Below are positions 15,293 through 23,526 of a stretch of 64,000 nucleotides of DNA, piece after piece. The position numbers and the translations under genes are program-made. Position 1 is the stretch's first letter. Each line of letters begins with the position of its first letter. This stretch comes from JAGLON01 sp041394985 (lineage in GTDB: Bacteria > Zixibacteria > MSB-5A5 > GN15 > JAAZOE01). Under the pieces are notes generated by a model. It did not search any database, was not told where the DNA came from, and saw nothing but the letters and a program-made list of their open reading frames with translations. The stretch covers positions 2,294,001-2,358,000 of the forward strand of contig JAWLBI010000001.1 of the NCBI GenBank assembly GCA_041394985.1, written 5' to 3'.

Positions 15293-16558
15293 CTACTTTA
15301 CTGCCTGATAGGCTATATCGTGGCGATAATGTGCGCCATCGAAGTGAATGCTTTCTATTGTGTTATATGCTGCTTTCAACGCCAGCGGAATTGTTTTGTT
15401 CACGGCCGTAACACCGAGAACCCGGCCGCCGCTCGCAATCCAATCCTTGCCGTCTTTTTTGGTCCCCGCGTGGAAAATATACGCATGGTTTTCCCGGTAG
15501 GTGCGAAGCCCGGTGATTTTTTGCCCGGCTTCAACCTTGCCCGGATATCCTTTGGCTGCCATCACGATACAGACTGCCGCCGCCGGCTTCCAGACCGGTT
15601 CGATGATGCTCAAATTACCGTCCACGATGGCGATAAAAATATCGGCCAAATCCGAATGGAGAAGAGGCAATACCGCCTGCGTCTCCGGGTCACCAAATCG
15701 ACAGTTGAACTCGATAACTTTCGGGCCGTACTTGGTAATCATCAGGCCGGCATAGAGAATGCCCTTGTACCTGCGGCCCTCCTTTTCCAGCCCATACACG
15801 GCAGGCTCCAGAATCTGCTCCTTGATTGTCTGCATCATCTGGTCATTGACGATATTCGTTGGGCAATACGCACCCATACCGCCGGTATTCGGGCCTTCAT
15901 CACCGTCGAATACCTGCTTATGATCCTGCGACGACAGCATCGGCAGAATCGTCTTGCCGTCGGTAAACGCCATTACCGTGACCTCAGGACCGACAAGACA
16001 ATCCTCAATGACGATTTTATCACCGGCTTCGCCGAATATCCGGTCGCCCATGACCTGCTCGATTATTTCACGAGCCTTTTCCGCATTGTCAGCTTTTATA
16101 GCGCCTTTGCCGGCCGCCAAACCGGACGCCTTGATAAAGACCGGATACGCCGCGGACGAAGCAAAGAACAGCGCTTCATCCTTCTCCGAAAAAACCTTAA
16201 AGCTGGCAGTCGGGATATGGTACTTGCGCATGAACTCCTTGGCGAAAGCCTTGGATCCCTCAATCTCAGACGCCTTCTGCGTCGGACCGAAAATACGCAG
16301 TTTCTTACTCTCGAATAAGTCGACGATACCGAGCGTCAAGGGAAGTTCCGGGCCGACGACGGTAAGGTCTATCTGATTGTCCTGAACGAACTTCGCAAGC
16401 CCCTCAAGGTCGTTGACGGCGATATCGACACACTCGGCCATCAGGCCGATACCGTCATTGCCGGGGGCGGCATAGACTTTGGTAACCAGCGGCGAGGCCT
16501 TTAGTTTCCATACAATAGTGTGCTCGCGACCGCCGGAGCCGATAACCAGAATTTTCAT
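15293..16558 (-). CDS. purD: Phosphoribosylamine-glycine ligase PurD
   Basis: An ATP-grasp enzyme that joins glycine to phosphoribosylamine in the second step of purine synthesis. The 421 residues begin KILVIGSGGREHTIVWKL and show VGPELPL, IKASGLAAGKGA, TGGMGAYCP and FNCRFGDPETQ, all diagnostic for PurD. The length is normal. purD and purE abut with no gap on the minus strand. Upstream lies a 306-base divergent region shared with a sigma-54-controlled unit; no clear purine operator was recognised there. Confidence 0.97.
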   Translation of the reverse strand: MKILVIGSGGREHTIVWKLKASPLVTKVYAAPGNDGIGLMAECVDIAVNDLEGLAKFVQDNQIDLTVVGPELPLTLGIVDLFESKKLRIFGPTQKASEIEGSKAFAKEFMRKYHIPTASFKVFSEKDEALFFASSAAYPVFIKASGLAAGKGAIKADNAEKAREIIEQVMGDRIFGEAGDKIVIEDCLVGPEVTVMAFTDGKTILPMLSSQDHKQVFDGDEGPNTGGMGAYCPTNIVNDQMMQTIKEQILEPAVYGLEKEGRRYKGILYAGLMITKYGPKVIEFNCRFGDPETQAVLPLLHSDLADIFIAIVDGNLSIIEPVWKPAAAVCIVMAAKGYPGKVEAGQKITGLRTYRENHAYIFHAGTKKDGKDWIASGGRVLGVTAVNKTIPLALKAAYNTIESIHFDGAHYRHDIAYQAVK

Positions 16559-16818
16559 ACTACTCCCTTATGCTGAAAGCCTATAATAAATAATAAACCG
16601 ATATGAAATCAAGCGGTTTTTATACCAAAGAAGTCCGGGTTGGGGTTGCTATCTGATTCAGGTAAAATAACTTCTCTCATTCATATACACGATAAAAGTG
16701 CATCCGAACCAAAGACAGCACTATTTTTGTGCGGCATTTTCGAGATTGTTACAATTCAGTTTCAGGAAAACTTTGTTATCTCGTTGTTGTATAACAGGTA
16801 AGGATGGCTGGGCGCTTT
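16559..16818. promoter_or_regulatory. Divergent intergenic region between purD and the lipoprotein operon
   Basis: About 306 bases separate the two start codons, without a supported gene. Beyond the sigma-54 site it contains TGTTAT (16774-16779) and ATAACA (16791-16796), an inverted repeat about 60 bases upstream of the expected start site. This could be an activator-binding site, but that is weak evidence. Confidence 0.3.
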
Positions 16819-16834
16819 TGGCACGAGCTTTGCA
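16819..16834 (+). promoter_or_regulatory. Sigma-54 (RpoN) -24/-12 promoter
   Basis: TGGCACG-N4-TTTGCA matches the RpoN consensus TGGCACG-N4-TTGCW, and the invariant GG (16820-16821) and GC (16832-16833) are separated by exactly 10 bases. The start site would be near 16845, about 20 bases before the lipoprotein start and ahead of its GGAGG. An enhancer-binding activator is required by this promoter class; none is encoded in the window. Confidence 0.85.
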
Positions 16835-16864
16835 ATACAGGAAACAGGAAATATGGAGGCGAAT

Positions 16865-17740
16865 ATGAAGAAACTACTGATACTGATAGCCGCAATTGCC
16901 GCCCTGGGATTGGTCGGTTGCGACAATGACGATGATTGTATCTTATGCTCAGGCGATGCCGGCGCTCCGCCGGTACCTCAGGGTGTCTATTCGATTACCG
17001 GTGACGGCGCTGTATATATTTATTGGAACCATATCGATGATGTCGAGGGTGATTTCGATTATTATATCGTTTATCGCTCCAATCATCCGGACACCGGCTA
17101 TTGGTCAATAGGCGAAACGACCGATAATGAATTCGTCGACGACAATGTCACGAACGGCCAGACCTACTATTATGCGGTCTCATCGATCGACATCTACGGC
17201 CATTTGTCCGATTTGTCGTATGAATATGTGTTCGACACGCCGCGTCCCGAGGCCTACAATCAGCGCCTGTACGATTTCAATATCAACCCGGATAACTCCG
17301 GCTGGGATTTTTCAGGTCGGCGAGTCGTCGCTTATAACAGTATCGATGCGGATTTCTATGTCGAATATTATGACGCCAACGGCGTCTTTTACATAAACGT
17401 CTCGAATATCGACACGGATATTCAGGACATGGGGTACACCAGCAATCTGGACGAAGTCAATTATTCTCCGACCGAAGGCTGGTCTCAATTAGGCTGGGTG
17501 GAAGTAATAGCAGGCCATACCTATATCATCTGGACGGATGACAATCATTTCGCCAAGGTGCGAGTGACGGCGGTCGATATACCGAATAACAGTATCGTCG
17601 TTGACTGGGCGTATCAGGTCGATACCGGCAACCCGGAATTGAAACCGGCGGTATTCCCGAAGCCGAAGATTGATCGTCCCGATAATTATCTGCGGATGGC
17701 CAACGAAAAAACCGAAACTGAGACGATCGGCGCATTATAA
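16865..17740 (+). CDS. Lipoprotein with fibronectin type III-like domain
   Basis: A 291-residue predicted lipoprotein: signal sequence ending LGLVGC with the lipid-accepting cysteine at about residue 19, followed by acidic DNDDDC. Residues about 35-125 resemble a fibronectin type III domain (VYIYWNHIDD, YYIVYRS, TYYYAVSSIDIYGHLS). The C-terminal 160 residues are Asp-, Tyr- and Asn-rich with no recognised family. The ATG at 16865 is chosen because GGAGG (16855-16859) precedes it and it gives the lipobox. It is the first gene of a sigma-54-type unit with the DUF4384/PEGA protein 46 bases downstream. Confidence 0.82.
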   Translation: MKKLLILIAAIAALGLVGCDNDDDCILCSGDAGAPPVPQGVYSITGDGAVYIYWNHIDDVEGDFDYYIVYRSNHPDTGYWSIGETTDNEFVDDNVTNGQTYYYAVSSIDIYGHLSDLSYEYVFDTPRPEAYNQRLYDFNINPDNSGWDFSGRRVVAYNSIDADFYVEYYDANGVFYINVSNIDTDIQDMGYTSNLDEVNYSPTEGWSQLGWVEVIAGHTYIIWTDDNHFAKVRVTAVDIPNNSIVVDWAYQVDTGNPELKPAVFPKPKIDRPDNYLRMANEKTETETIGAL

Positions 17741-17786
17741 GCCGACGAAAAATTATGTCTTCCGGTTACGGAAAGGCAGGTACATT

Positions 17787-19298
17787 ATGAAACGGATGAT
17801 GATTATACTGACACTGGCGGCCCTGATGATCCCGGCCGCGGTACAAGCCCAAAGCCTGGTCCGCGAATATCATGATTCGGGTCCGACTGACCTGAACATC
17901 GATGTGTGGGTCGACAACGAAGACGGCATCTATTATGTCGGCGAGGAAGTCCGCATTTACTTCCAGGCCAACTACGACTGCTATGCCGTCATCTACGGCG
18001 TCGATACGCGCGGCGAAGTCCATATCCTGTTCCCGGAAGATCCCTGGGAAGACGGCCGAATCGACGGCGGTGAAACCTATTCGATTCCCGGCCGCAATGC
18101 CGACTATGACCTGGTCGTTTCCGGCCCCGAAGGCATCGAACACCTTCAGGCCGTTGCATCGACTCAGAGAATGGAGATTCCGAATTGGTACGAAGGCGAT
18201 GCACCGTATATGGACGACAGGGAAGACCCCGAAGATTTTATCGAGGATCTCAACTATCGCTATTTTGAATGTCGCTGGGATGACTGTGCCAAGGCCTACG
18301 ATCACACCTCGATCTATGTGAAGTCGGCCACCTACTACTACAAGCCGGTATATGTCCCGCAGCCGTGGTACACCGGCCCGGACTACACGATGATTTATAT
18401 CGACTACCCGTATGGCGGCGAAGTTTACATCGATGGCGTCTTTATCGGAATCGCTCCATTGTATATTCCGCGCATTCTCCTGGGCTGGCACTGGTTTACG
18501 ATTTACGATCGCTATGGATACTGCTGGGAGCACCACTACCACATTCGCTATCATGATCGACCGTACTTCTTCGACCACAGCATCGTGAATACCAGCCGCT
18601 CCAAAGTGAGTCGCTACACCGATCTGCGCACGCAGGTCAAGACCTATCGGAAATCGGATTACGTGTTGTCCGATCAGCGCGTCAAGACCTCGCGCACAAC
18701 CAGTCCGACCGGAGTACGCCAGCAGGTGGATAAATTCTCCCGGCCGGGCACGACGACCAAGTACGATAAGGATTATACGACCAAGTCTTCGGATCGCTAC
18801 AAAACCGGCTCGGCGACGAAACAGTCCGATGGCAGCGCGACAAAGCGATCATCCTCCGATGATTCGAAGCGCTCGACGAACAAGTGGAACTCATGGAGTA
18901 CGAAAAAATCCGGATCGAGCAAATCGTCCGGTAATTCCGAAGAATATCGTACGACTAAACAGTCGTCCGGTTCTCAGCGATCAACCGGCAGCAAGAGTAC
19001 ATTCAAGCGCTCATCCGGAAGTACGACGAAGGAAAGCTCCGGCTCGCAGCGTACGGTGAAACAGGGTAGTTCCTCGTCACCGTCATCCAGCGGTAAGTCG
19101 ACAATAGACAATGGCGGCAGTTCGACAAAATCAGGCTCAACCTCTCAGTCCTCCGGCGGATATAAATCCTCCGGAGGATCCTCCTCCAAGTCCTCGGGTG
19201 GTTCGACGAAATCATCCGGTGGTGGTGCATCGAAGTCGTCTTCGTCATCATCAAAGTCCGGCGGTGGATCGAAGTCTCGCAGCGGCGGCAGGAATTAG
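17787..19298 (+). CDS. Surface protein: DUF4384 domain, PEGA domain, long Ser/Gly/Lys-rich tail
   Basis: A 503-residue exported protein. After a signal peptide (ending AVQAQ) comes a DUF4384-type beta domain (about residues 30-130: YYVGEEVRIYF, DCYAVIYGVD, GEVHILFPED). Next is a tyrosine-rich stretch and a PEGA domain (about 205-245: GGEVYIDGVFIGIAPLYIP). From about residue 310 to the end the chain is low-complexity, nearly all Ser, Gly, Lys and Thr, as in cell-wall-binding or glycosylated tails. PEGA and DUF4384 commonly occur in secreted or surface proteins. The start at 17787 is favoured by the signal peptide; 39 upstream codons are also open. Nothing catalytic is visible. Confidence 0.8.
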   Translation: MKRMMIILTLAALMIPAAVQAQSLVREYHDSGPTDLNIDVWVDNEDGIYYVGEEVRIYFQANYDCYAVIYGVDTRGEVHILFPEDPWEDGRIDGGETYSIPGRNADYDLVVSGPEGIEHLQAVASTQRMEIPNWYEGDAPYMDDREDPEDFIEDLNYRYFECRWDDCAKAYDHTSIYVKSATYYYKPVYVPQPWYTGPDYTMIYIDYPYGGEVYIDGVFIGIAPLYIPRILLGWHWFTIYDRYGYCWEHHYHIRYHDRPYFFDHSIVNTSRSKVSRYTDLRTQVKTYRKSDYVLSDQRVKTSRTTSPTGVRQQVDKFSRPGTTTKYDKDYTTKSSDRYKTGSATKQSDGSATKRSSSDDSKRSTNKWNSWSTKKSGSSKSSGNSEEYRTTKQSSGSQRSTGSKSTFKRSSGSTTKESSGSQRTVKQGSSSSPSSSGKSTIDNGGSSTKSGSTSQSSGGYKSSGGSSSKSSGGSTKSSGGGASKSSSSSSKSGGGSKSRSGGRN

Positions 19299-19318
19299 GC
19301 CAGGCCCCAAAATGGAGA

Positions 19319-19351
19319 GTGGGTTAGTCAGTTTTATATTGGCTAACCCAC
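19319..19351 (+). terminator. Hairpin after the PEGA protein
   Basis: GTGGGTTAGTC (19319-19329) pairs with GGCTAACCCAC (19341-19351), with one G-T pair and an 11-base T-rich loop. No T-run follows, so termination is uncertain; it may instead limit read-through into the next small gene. Confidence 0.45.
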
Positions 19352-19374
19352 CCGAACGTTTTATATTTAGATAT

Positions 19375-19659
19375 ATGAAGCTGATACTCATTATAGTCGT
19401 TTTACTGGTCGTCTGTACCGGAACGATTTTCGGTATCGACCGCGCCAAGAAGGAAACGAATCCGAAACCGGATTCTGCCCAGACGGCGCAACCGGCCGCC
19501 CCACCCCAGGATACAGGAGGGAAGGGGAAGACGGACAATTTCGACAAATTCATAGATAACAACAAAAACGGCATTGATGACCGGGCCGAAAAAAACAAGC
19601 CGACCCAGACAAAAAAGACGACCGCTGATACGGCAACGACGAAATCATCGAAGCCCTGA
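19375..19659 (+). CDS. Small exported or membrane-anchored protein with a calcium-loop-like motif
   Basis: A 94-residue protein with one N-terminal hydrophobic segment (KLILIIVVLLVVCTGTIFG) and a hydrophilic remainder rich in Lys, Thr, Pro and Gln. DNNKNGIDDRAE at about residues 61-72 has the Dx(N/D)xNGxxD spacing of EF-hand/thrombospondin-3-like calcium loops. No family was recognised. The ATG at 19375 is chosen because it opens the hydrophobic segment; the frame is open for 88 more codons upstream but those overlap the PEGA gene in another frame. The ribosome site is poor. Confidence 0.55.
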   Translation: MKLILIIVVLLVVCTGTIFGIDRAKKETNPKPDSAQTAQPAAPPQDTGGKGKTDNFDKFIDNNKNGIDDRAEKNKPTQTKKTTADTATTKSSKP

Positions 19660-19786
19660 CCTTCTCCGCTGATATTCTCGATATATCATCCCCAGATTAT
19701 TCCAGTCAAAAGGTAACTATCTATTCATGAATCGGTTACAATCGATTTTTCAGGAACACTCGGCCTCCAAAACTGTTAAATAATGG

Positions 19787-19813
19787 TTGACAAAAGACGC
19801 TTTTATCTGTTTT
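19787..19813 (+). promoter_or_regulatory. Candidate promoter of the hrcA-dnaK operon
   Basis: A perfect TTGACA at 19787-19792 stands about 20 bases before the CIRCE element. The -10 box is not clear (TTTTTT at the ideal 17-base spacing), so only the -35 is well supported. Confidence 0.45.
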
Positions 19814-19840
19814 TTGTCACTCGCTGGCATCGAGTGCTAA
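19814..19840 (+). promoter_or_regulatory. CIRCE operator (HrcA-binding site)
   Basis: TTGTCACTC-N9-GAGTGCTAA: the right half is a perfect match to the CIRCE consensus (TTAGCACTC-N9-GAGTGCTAA), the left half differs at two positions, and the spacer is exactly 9. It lies about 36 bases before hrcA, so HrcA is expected to repress its own operon until heat shock. Confidence 0.93.
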
Positions 19841-19876
19841 AAACGACTGTATCTTGTTGAATGAGTACGTATTAAA

Positions 19877-20911
19877 ATGGCTTTTGAGAACCTGTCAGAC
19901 CGCGAAAAAAAGGTATTGGCTTGTCTGATCTCGCATTATGTGACCTCGGCCGATCCGGTCGGCTCACGAGTCATTGCGAATAAATTCCGCCTCGGCATTT
20001 CATCCGCGACGATCCGAAACACCATGCAGGATCTCGAAGAAATGGGCCTCGTACTCCAGCCGCACACCTCGGCCGGGCGCATCCCGACCGATGCCGGTTA
20101 TCGCCTCTTCGTCGATATGCTGCTCGGTGAAGAGCATCTGACCGAGACCGAAAAGCGGGTCATCCACGAGACGATATCGGCCCAATACGGTGGTATCGAT
20201 TCCGTACTGGAGCAGACATCGCGAGTGCTTGCCGAATTGTCGAATCAACTCGGCGTGACGATTACACCGCACATCGAAGATTCTGTGCTGTCGCGCATCG
20301 AACTCATTCACATGGCCGAGGGGAAAATCCTCGTCGTCCTAGCCTTCAGCTCGGGACTGGCAAGAACAATTCTCCTCGAAATCGAAGCCAGTATCAGCCT
20401 GCCGGAACTCAACGCCATGTCGCAGGTGCTCAATGAAAAACTGAGCGGTCTGCCGCTGGGGAAAATCCGAAAATCGGCCCAGGAGCGGCTCGCCGGAACC
20501 GGCGGGAATCCTCGATTACTCAGACTGTTTCTCGATGATGATTCCGAGGTCTGGAAAAGCGACTCGGGCACCCGCCTGCATATCGGCGGCGCGGAAAATC
20601 TGATTATGAAACCGGAATTCGCGGATAAGGAAAAGCTGACTGAAATCATCCGCCTGATTAACAGCCCGCAGGGATTAATCGAAAGTCTTCGCGCCGGAGA
20701 TCTAAAGGACAGCGGCATCGTCATTACCATCGGTGCGGAAAACAGATCGAGAGAAATTCAATCATGCTCGATCGTTTCGGCATCATATAATGCCGGAGAA
20801 ACGAAGGGTACGATCGGCGTTATCGGACCGACGAGAATGCCGTACGGCAAACTCACATCGCTGGTCAAATTCGCCGCGCAACAATTAAGCAAAGTATTGA
20901 GAAATAGATGA
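19877..20911 (+). CDS. hrcA: Heat-inducible transcriptional repressor HrcA
   Basis: HrcA binds CIRCE and represses class I heat-shock genes. The 344 residues begin with the winged-helix region (LSDREKKVLACLISHYVTSADPVGS, ISSATIRNTMQDLEEMGLV, HTSAGRIPTDAGYR) and continue into the GAF-like and inserted dimerisation domains, ending with the conserved IGVIGPTRMPYGKL. The length is typical. The CIRCE site immediately upstream supports the assignment. The stop overlaps the first possible grpE ATG by 4 bases. The ribosome site is weak, which may limit repressor levels. Confidence 0.97.
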   Translation: MAFENLSDREKKVLACLISHYVTSADPVGSRVIANKFRLGISSATIRNTMQDLEEMGLVLQPHTSAGRIPTDAGYRLFVDMLLGEEHLTETEKRVIHETISAQYGGIDSVLEQTSRVLAELSNQLGVTITPHIEDSVLSRIELIHMAEGKILVVLAFSSGLARTILLEIEASISLPELNAMSQVLNEKLSGLPLGKIRKSAQERLAGTGGNPRLLRLFLDDDSEVWKSDSGTRLHIGGAENLIMKPEFADKEKLTEIIRLINSPQGLIESLRAGDLKDSGIVITIGAENRSREIQSCSIVSASYNAGETKGTIGVIGPTRMPYGKLTSLVKFAAQQLSKVLRNR

Positions 20912-20943
20912 TGAAATCATTTTTCAGCCGGGGTGACAAGAAT

Positions 20944-21558
20944 ATGAATGAAGAACAAATGAAACCGGATAACACTACGGAAGAAGAATGCACCGAGTCC
21001 GCCAAATCAGAAAACGAATCGGCGGAGTCTCCGGAAGAGCAATCGGATGCACAAGCCTCCGACAAGCCGGTCGATGAACAGGTCGAACTGCCGAAAATCG
21101 AGGAGCGCGAGTCCGAATCAGAACGCTACATGCGGTTGGCCGCTGAATTCGACAATTACAAAAAACGTACGGCACGCGAATTCGGAGATTTAATTAAAAC
21201 TGCCAACGCTCGCCTGCTGCGCTCATTGGTGGAAATCGCCGACAATTTCGAGCGAGCCATCCAGGCTGACGACAACGGAGGCAACGGAGAAAGCTACAAG
21301 AAAGGCGTCGAGCTCATTTACAGCCAGTTAATGGACCTGATGAAAAAAGAGAATGTGACGCCGATCGAGGCCGTCGGGCAGCCGTTCGATCCAAATGTAC
21401 ACGAGGCGTTGATGCAGCAACCATCAGCAGAGTACGACGAGGGTATCATCGTCAATGAAATACAGCGCGGATATAAACTCGAAGACAAAGTCCTGCGCCA
21501 CGCGCGAGTTGTCGTCAGCTCGGGGCAACCGCAATCAGAAGAAAACAATCACGAATAA
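20944..21558 (+). CDS. grpE: Nucleotide exchange factor GrpE
   Basis: GrpE releases ADP from DnaK. The start is put at 20944, which follows GGGGTGA at good spacing; an ATG at 20908 overlapping the hrcA stop would add 12 basic/hydrophobic residues. The first 50 residues are acidic and disordered. Then comes the long coiled-coil (SERYMRLAAEFDNYKKRTARE) and the beta-wing head (VTPIEAVGQPFDPNVHEALMQ, EIQRGYKLEDKVLRHARVVVS). The length of 204 aa is normal. It lies between hrcA and dnaK in the standard order. Confidence 0.96.
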   Translation: MNEEQMKPDNTTEEECTESAKSENESAESPEEQSDAQASDKPVDEQVELPKIEERESESERYMRLAAEFDNYKKRTAREFGDLIKTANARLLRSLVEIADNFERAIQADDNGGNGESYKKGVELIYSQLMDLMKKENVTPIEAVGQPFDPNVHEALMQQPSAEYDEGIIVNEIQRGYKLEDKVLRHARVVVSSGQPQSEENNHE

Positions 21559-21581
21559 ATATATTCGGAGGAAAATATATC

Positions 21582-23516
21582 ATGGGTAAGGTAATCGGAA
21601 TAGATTTGGGAACGACCAACTCCTGCGTCGCGGTACTCGAAGGCGGCACGCCGGTCGTTATCCCGAATGCGGAAGGCGGTCGCACGACACCGTCCATCGT
21701 CGCGTTCACGAAGAGTGGCGAGCGCCTCGTCGGCGCGACGGCTAAGCGCCAGGCAATCACCAATCCGGAAAACACTGTGTTTTCCATCAAGCGCTTCATG
21801 GGACGCCGTCATGGCGAAGTCGAAGCCGAAGAGAAAATCGTACCGTATAAAGTCATCGAAAACAGCAGCGGCGATGTCCGCGTCGTTATCGAGGGGAACG
21901 AATATGCCCCGCCGGAAATCTCAGCAATGGTGCTGCAAAGCCTCAAGAAAACGGCCGAGGAATACCTCGGAGGTGAAGTGACGCAAGCCGTCATCACGGT
22001 CCCGGCCTACTTCAATGACAGCCAGCGGCAGGCCACTAAAGACGCCGGTAAGATCGCCGGACTCGAAGTCCTCCGCATCATCAACGAACCGACCGCGGCT
22101 TCACTCGCCTATGGTCTGGATAAAAAGGAAAGCCAGAAAATCGCCGTCTATGACCTCGGCGGCGGCACCTTCGATATCTCCATTCTGGAACTCGGCGAAG
22201 GCGTCTTCGAAGTCCGCTCGACCAACGGCGACGGTCACCTCGGCGGCGATGACTTCGATCAGAAAGTCATCGACTGGATGGCCGACGAATTCAAAAAATC
22301 AAATGGCATAGACCTGCGCGCCGACCGCATGGCCCTGCAGCGCCTCAAAGAAGCTGCCGAAAAAGCCAAAGTCGAATTGTCGACGACTATGCAGACAAAT
22401 ATCAACTTGCCGTTCATCACCGCCGATGCCAGTGGTCCCAAGCATCTCGATCTGACGCTGTCGCGTGCTAAATTCGAAGCGCTCGTCGATGACCTGATCG
22501 AACGCACGATCAGTCCGTGCCGCGCCGCAATGAGCGATGGCGGTGTCGCCCCGTCTGATATCGACGAAGTAATTCTCGTCGGCGGCATGACCCGTATGCC
22601 TAAGGTGCAGGAAACGGTTAAAAAACTATTCGGTCGCGAACCGAACCGCTCGGTCAATCCCGATGAAGTCGTCGCCATCGGCGCGGCAATACAAGGTGGT
22701 GTGCTGGCCGGCGATTTGAAAGATGTCGTGCTTCTGGATGTCACCCCGCTGTCGCTTGGTATCGAAACCCTTGGCGGCGTCATGACGCCGCTCATCGAGC
22801 GCAACACGACGATCCCGACGAAGAAATCACAAATATTCTCGACCGCCTCCGACAATCAGCCTGCCGTATCGATTCATGTCCTGCAGGGTGAGCGCGAGAT
22901 GGCCATGGACAACCGCACGCTGGGTCGCTTCGATCTCGTTGGTATTCCGCCGGCGCCGCGCGGTATGCCGCAAATCGAGGTTTCGTTCGATATCGACGCC
23001 AACGGCATCGTGAAGGTATCCGCGAAGGATCTCGGCACCGGCAAAGAGCAAAAGATCCGCATCGAATCATCGTCCGGCCTCTCCGAAGAAGAGATCGATA
23101 AGATGGTCAAAGACGCCGAAGCCAACGCCGATGCCGACAAGACGAAAAAAGAGCTGATTCAGGCGCGCAACGAGGCCGATCAGGTCGTCTATCAGACCGA
23201 AAAAACGCTCAAAGAACACGGCGACAAAGTCGGCGCCGACGATAAGAAGAAAATCGAAGACGCCATGGAAAAAGTGAAATCTTCGATCAGCTCCGACAAC
23301 GCCAAGACCATCAAAGATGCGATAGAAGAACTGATGCAGGCATCGCACAAGCTGGCCGCCGAAATCTATAAACAGACCGAAGGCCAGGGCGCGGAAGGCG
23401 CCGGTCAGGCCGGGCCGCAACCGGGGGCCGAACAGGCCGCCGGCGGACAGGCGGCATCCGATGATGGCACGGTCGATGCCGACTATGAAGTTGTAGACGA
23501 TGACGAAAAGAAATAA
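21582..23516 (+). CDS. dnaK: Chaperone protein DnaK (Hsp70)
   Basis: The ATP-dependent Hsp70 chaperone. The 644 residues show GIDLGTTNSCVAV, the phosphate-binding VYDLGGGTFDISILE, the VGGMTRMPKVQ segment, the linker DVVLLDVTPLSLGIETLGG and the substrate-binding domain (NTTIPTKKSQIFSTASDNQ). The lid helices and a glycine/alanine/glutamine-rich stretch precede the C-terminal DYEVVDDDEKK. GGAGGAAA lies upstream of the ATG. It is the third gene of the CIRCE-controlled operon, and dnaJ starts 10 bases after the stop. Confidence 0.98.
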   Translation: MGKVIGIDLGTTNSCVAVLEGGTPVVIPNAEGGRTTPSIVAFTKSGERLVGATAKRQAITNPENTVFSIKRFMGRRHGEVEAEEKIVPYKVIENSSGDVRVVIEGNEYAPPEISAMVLQSLKKTAEEYLGGEVTQAVITVPAYFNDSQRQATKDAGKIAGLEVLRIINEPTAASLAYGLDKKESQKIAVYDLGGGTFDISILELGEGVFEVRSTNGDGHLGGDDFDQKVIDWMADEFKKSNGIDLRADRMALQRLKEAAEKAKVELSTTMQTNINLPFITADASGPKHLDLTLSRAKFEALVDDLIERTISPCRAAMSDGGVAPSDIDEVILVGGMTRMPKVQETVKKLFGREPNRSVNPDEVVAIGAAIQGGVLAGDLKDVVLLDVTPLSLGIETLGGVMTPLIERNTTIPTKKSQIFSTASDNQPAVSIHVLQGEREMAMDNRTLGRFDLVGIPPAPRGMPQIEVSFDIDANGIVKVSAKDLGTGKEQKIRIESSSGLSEEEIDKMVKDAEANADADKTKKELIQARNEADQVVYQTEKTLKEHGDKVGADDKKKIEDAMEKVKSSISSDNAKTIKDAIEELMQASHKLAAEIYKQTEGQGAEGAGQAGPQPGAEQAAGGQAASDDGTVDADYEVVDDDEKK

Positions 23517-23526
23517 GCTGGGGTAG

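Noticed and set aside
15320..16318. 332-codon plus-strand frame opposite purD
   Set aside because: Same reason: purD is unmistakable on the minus strand, and this frame has no ribosome site or recognisable domain.
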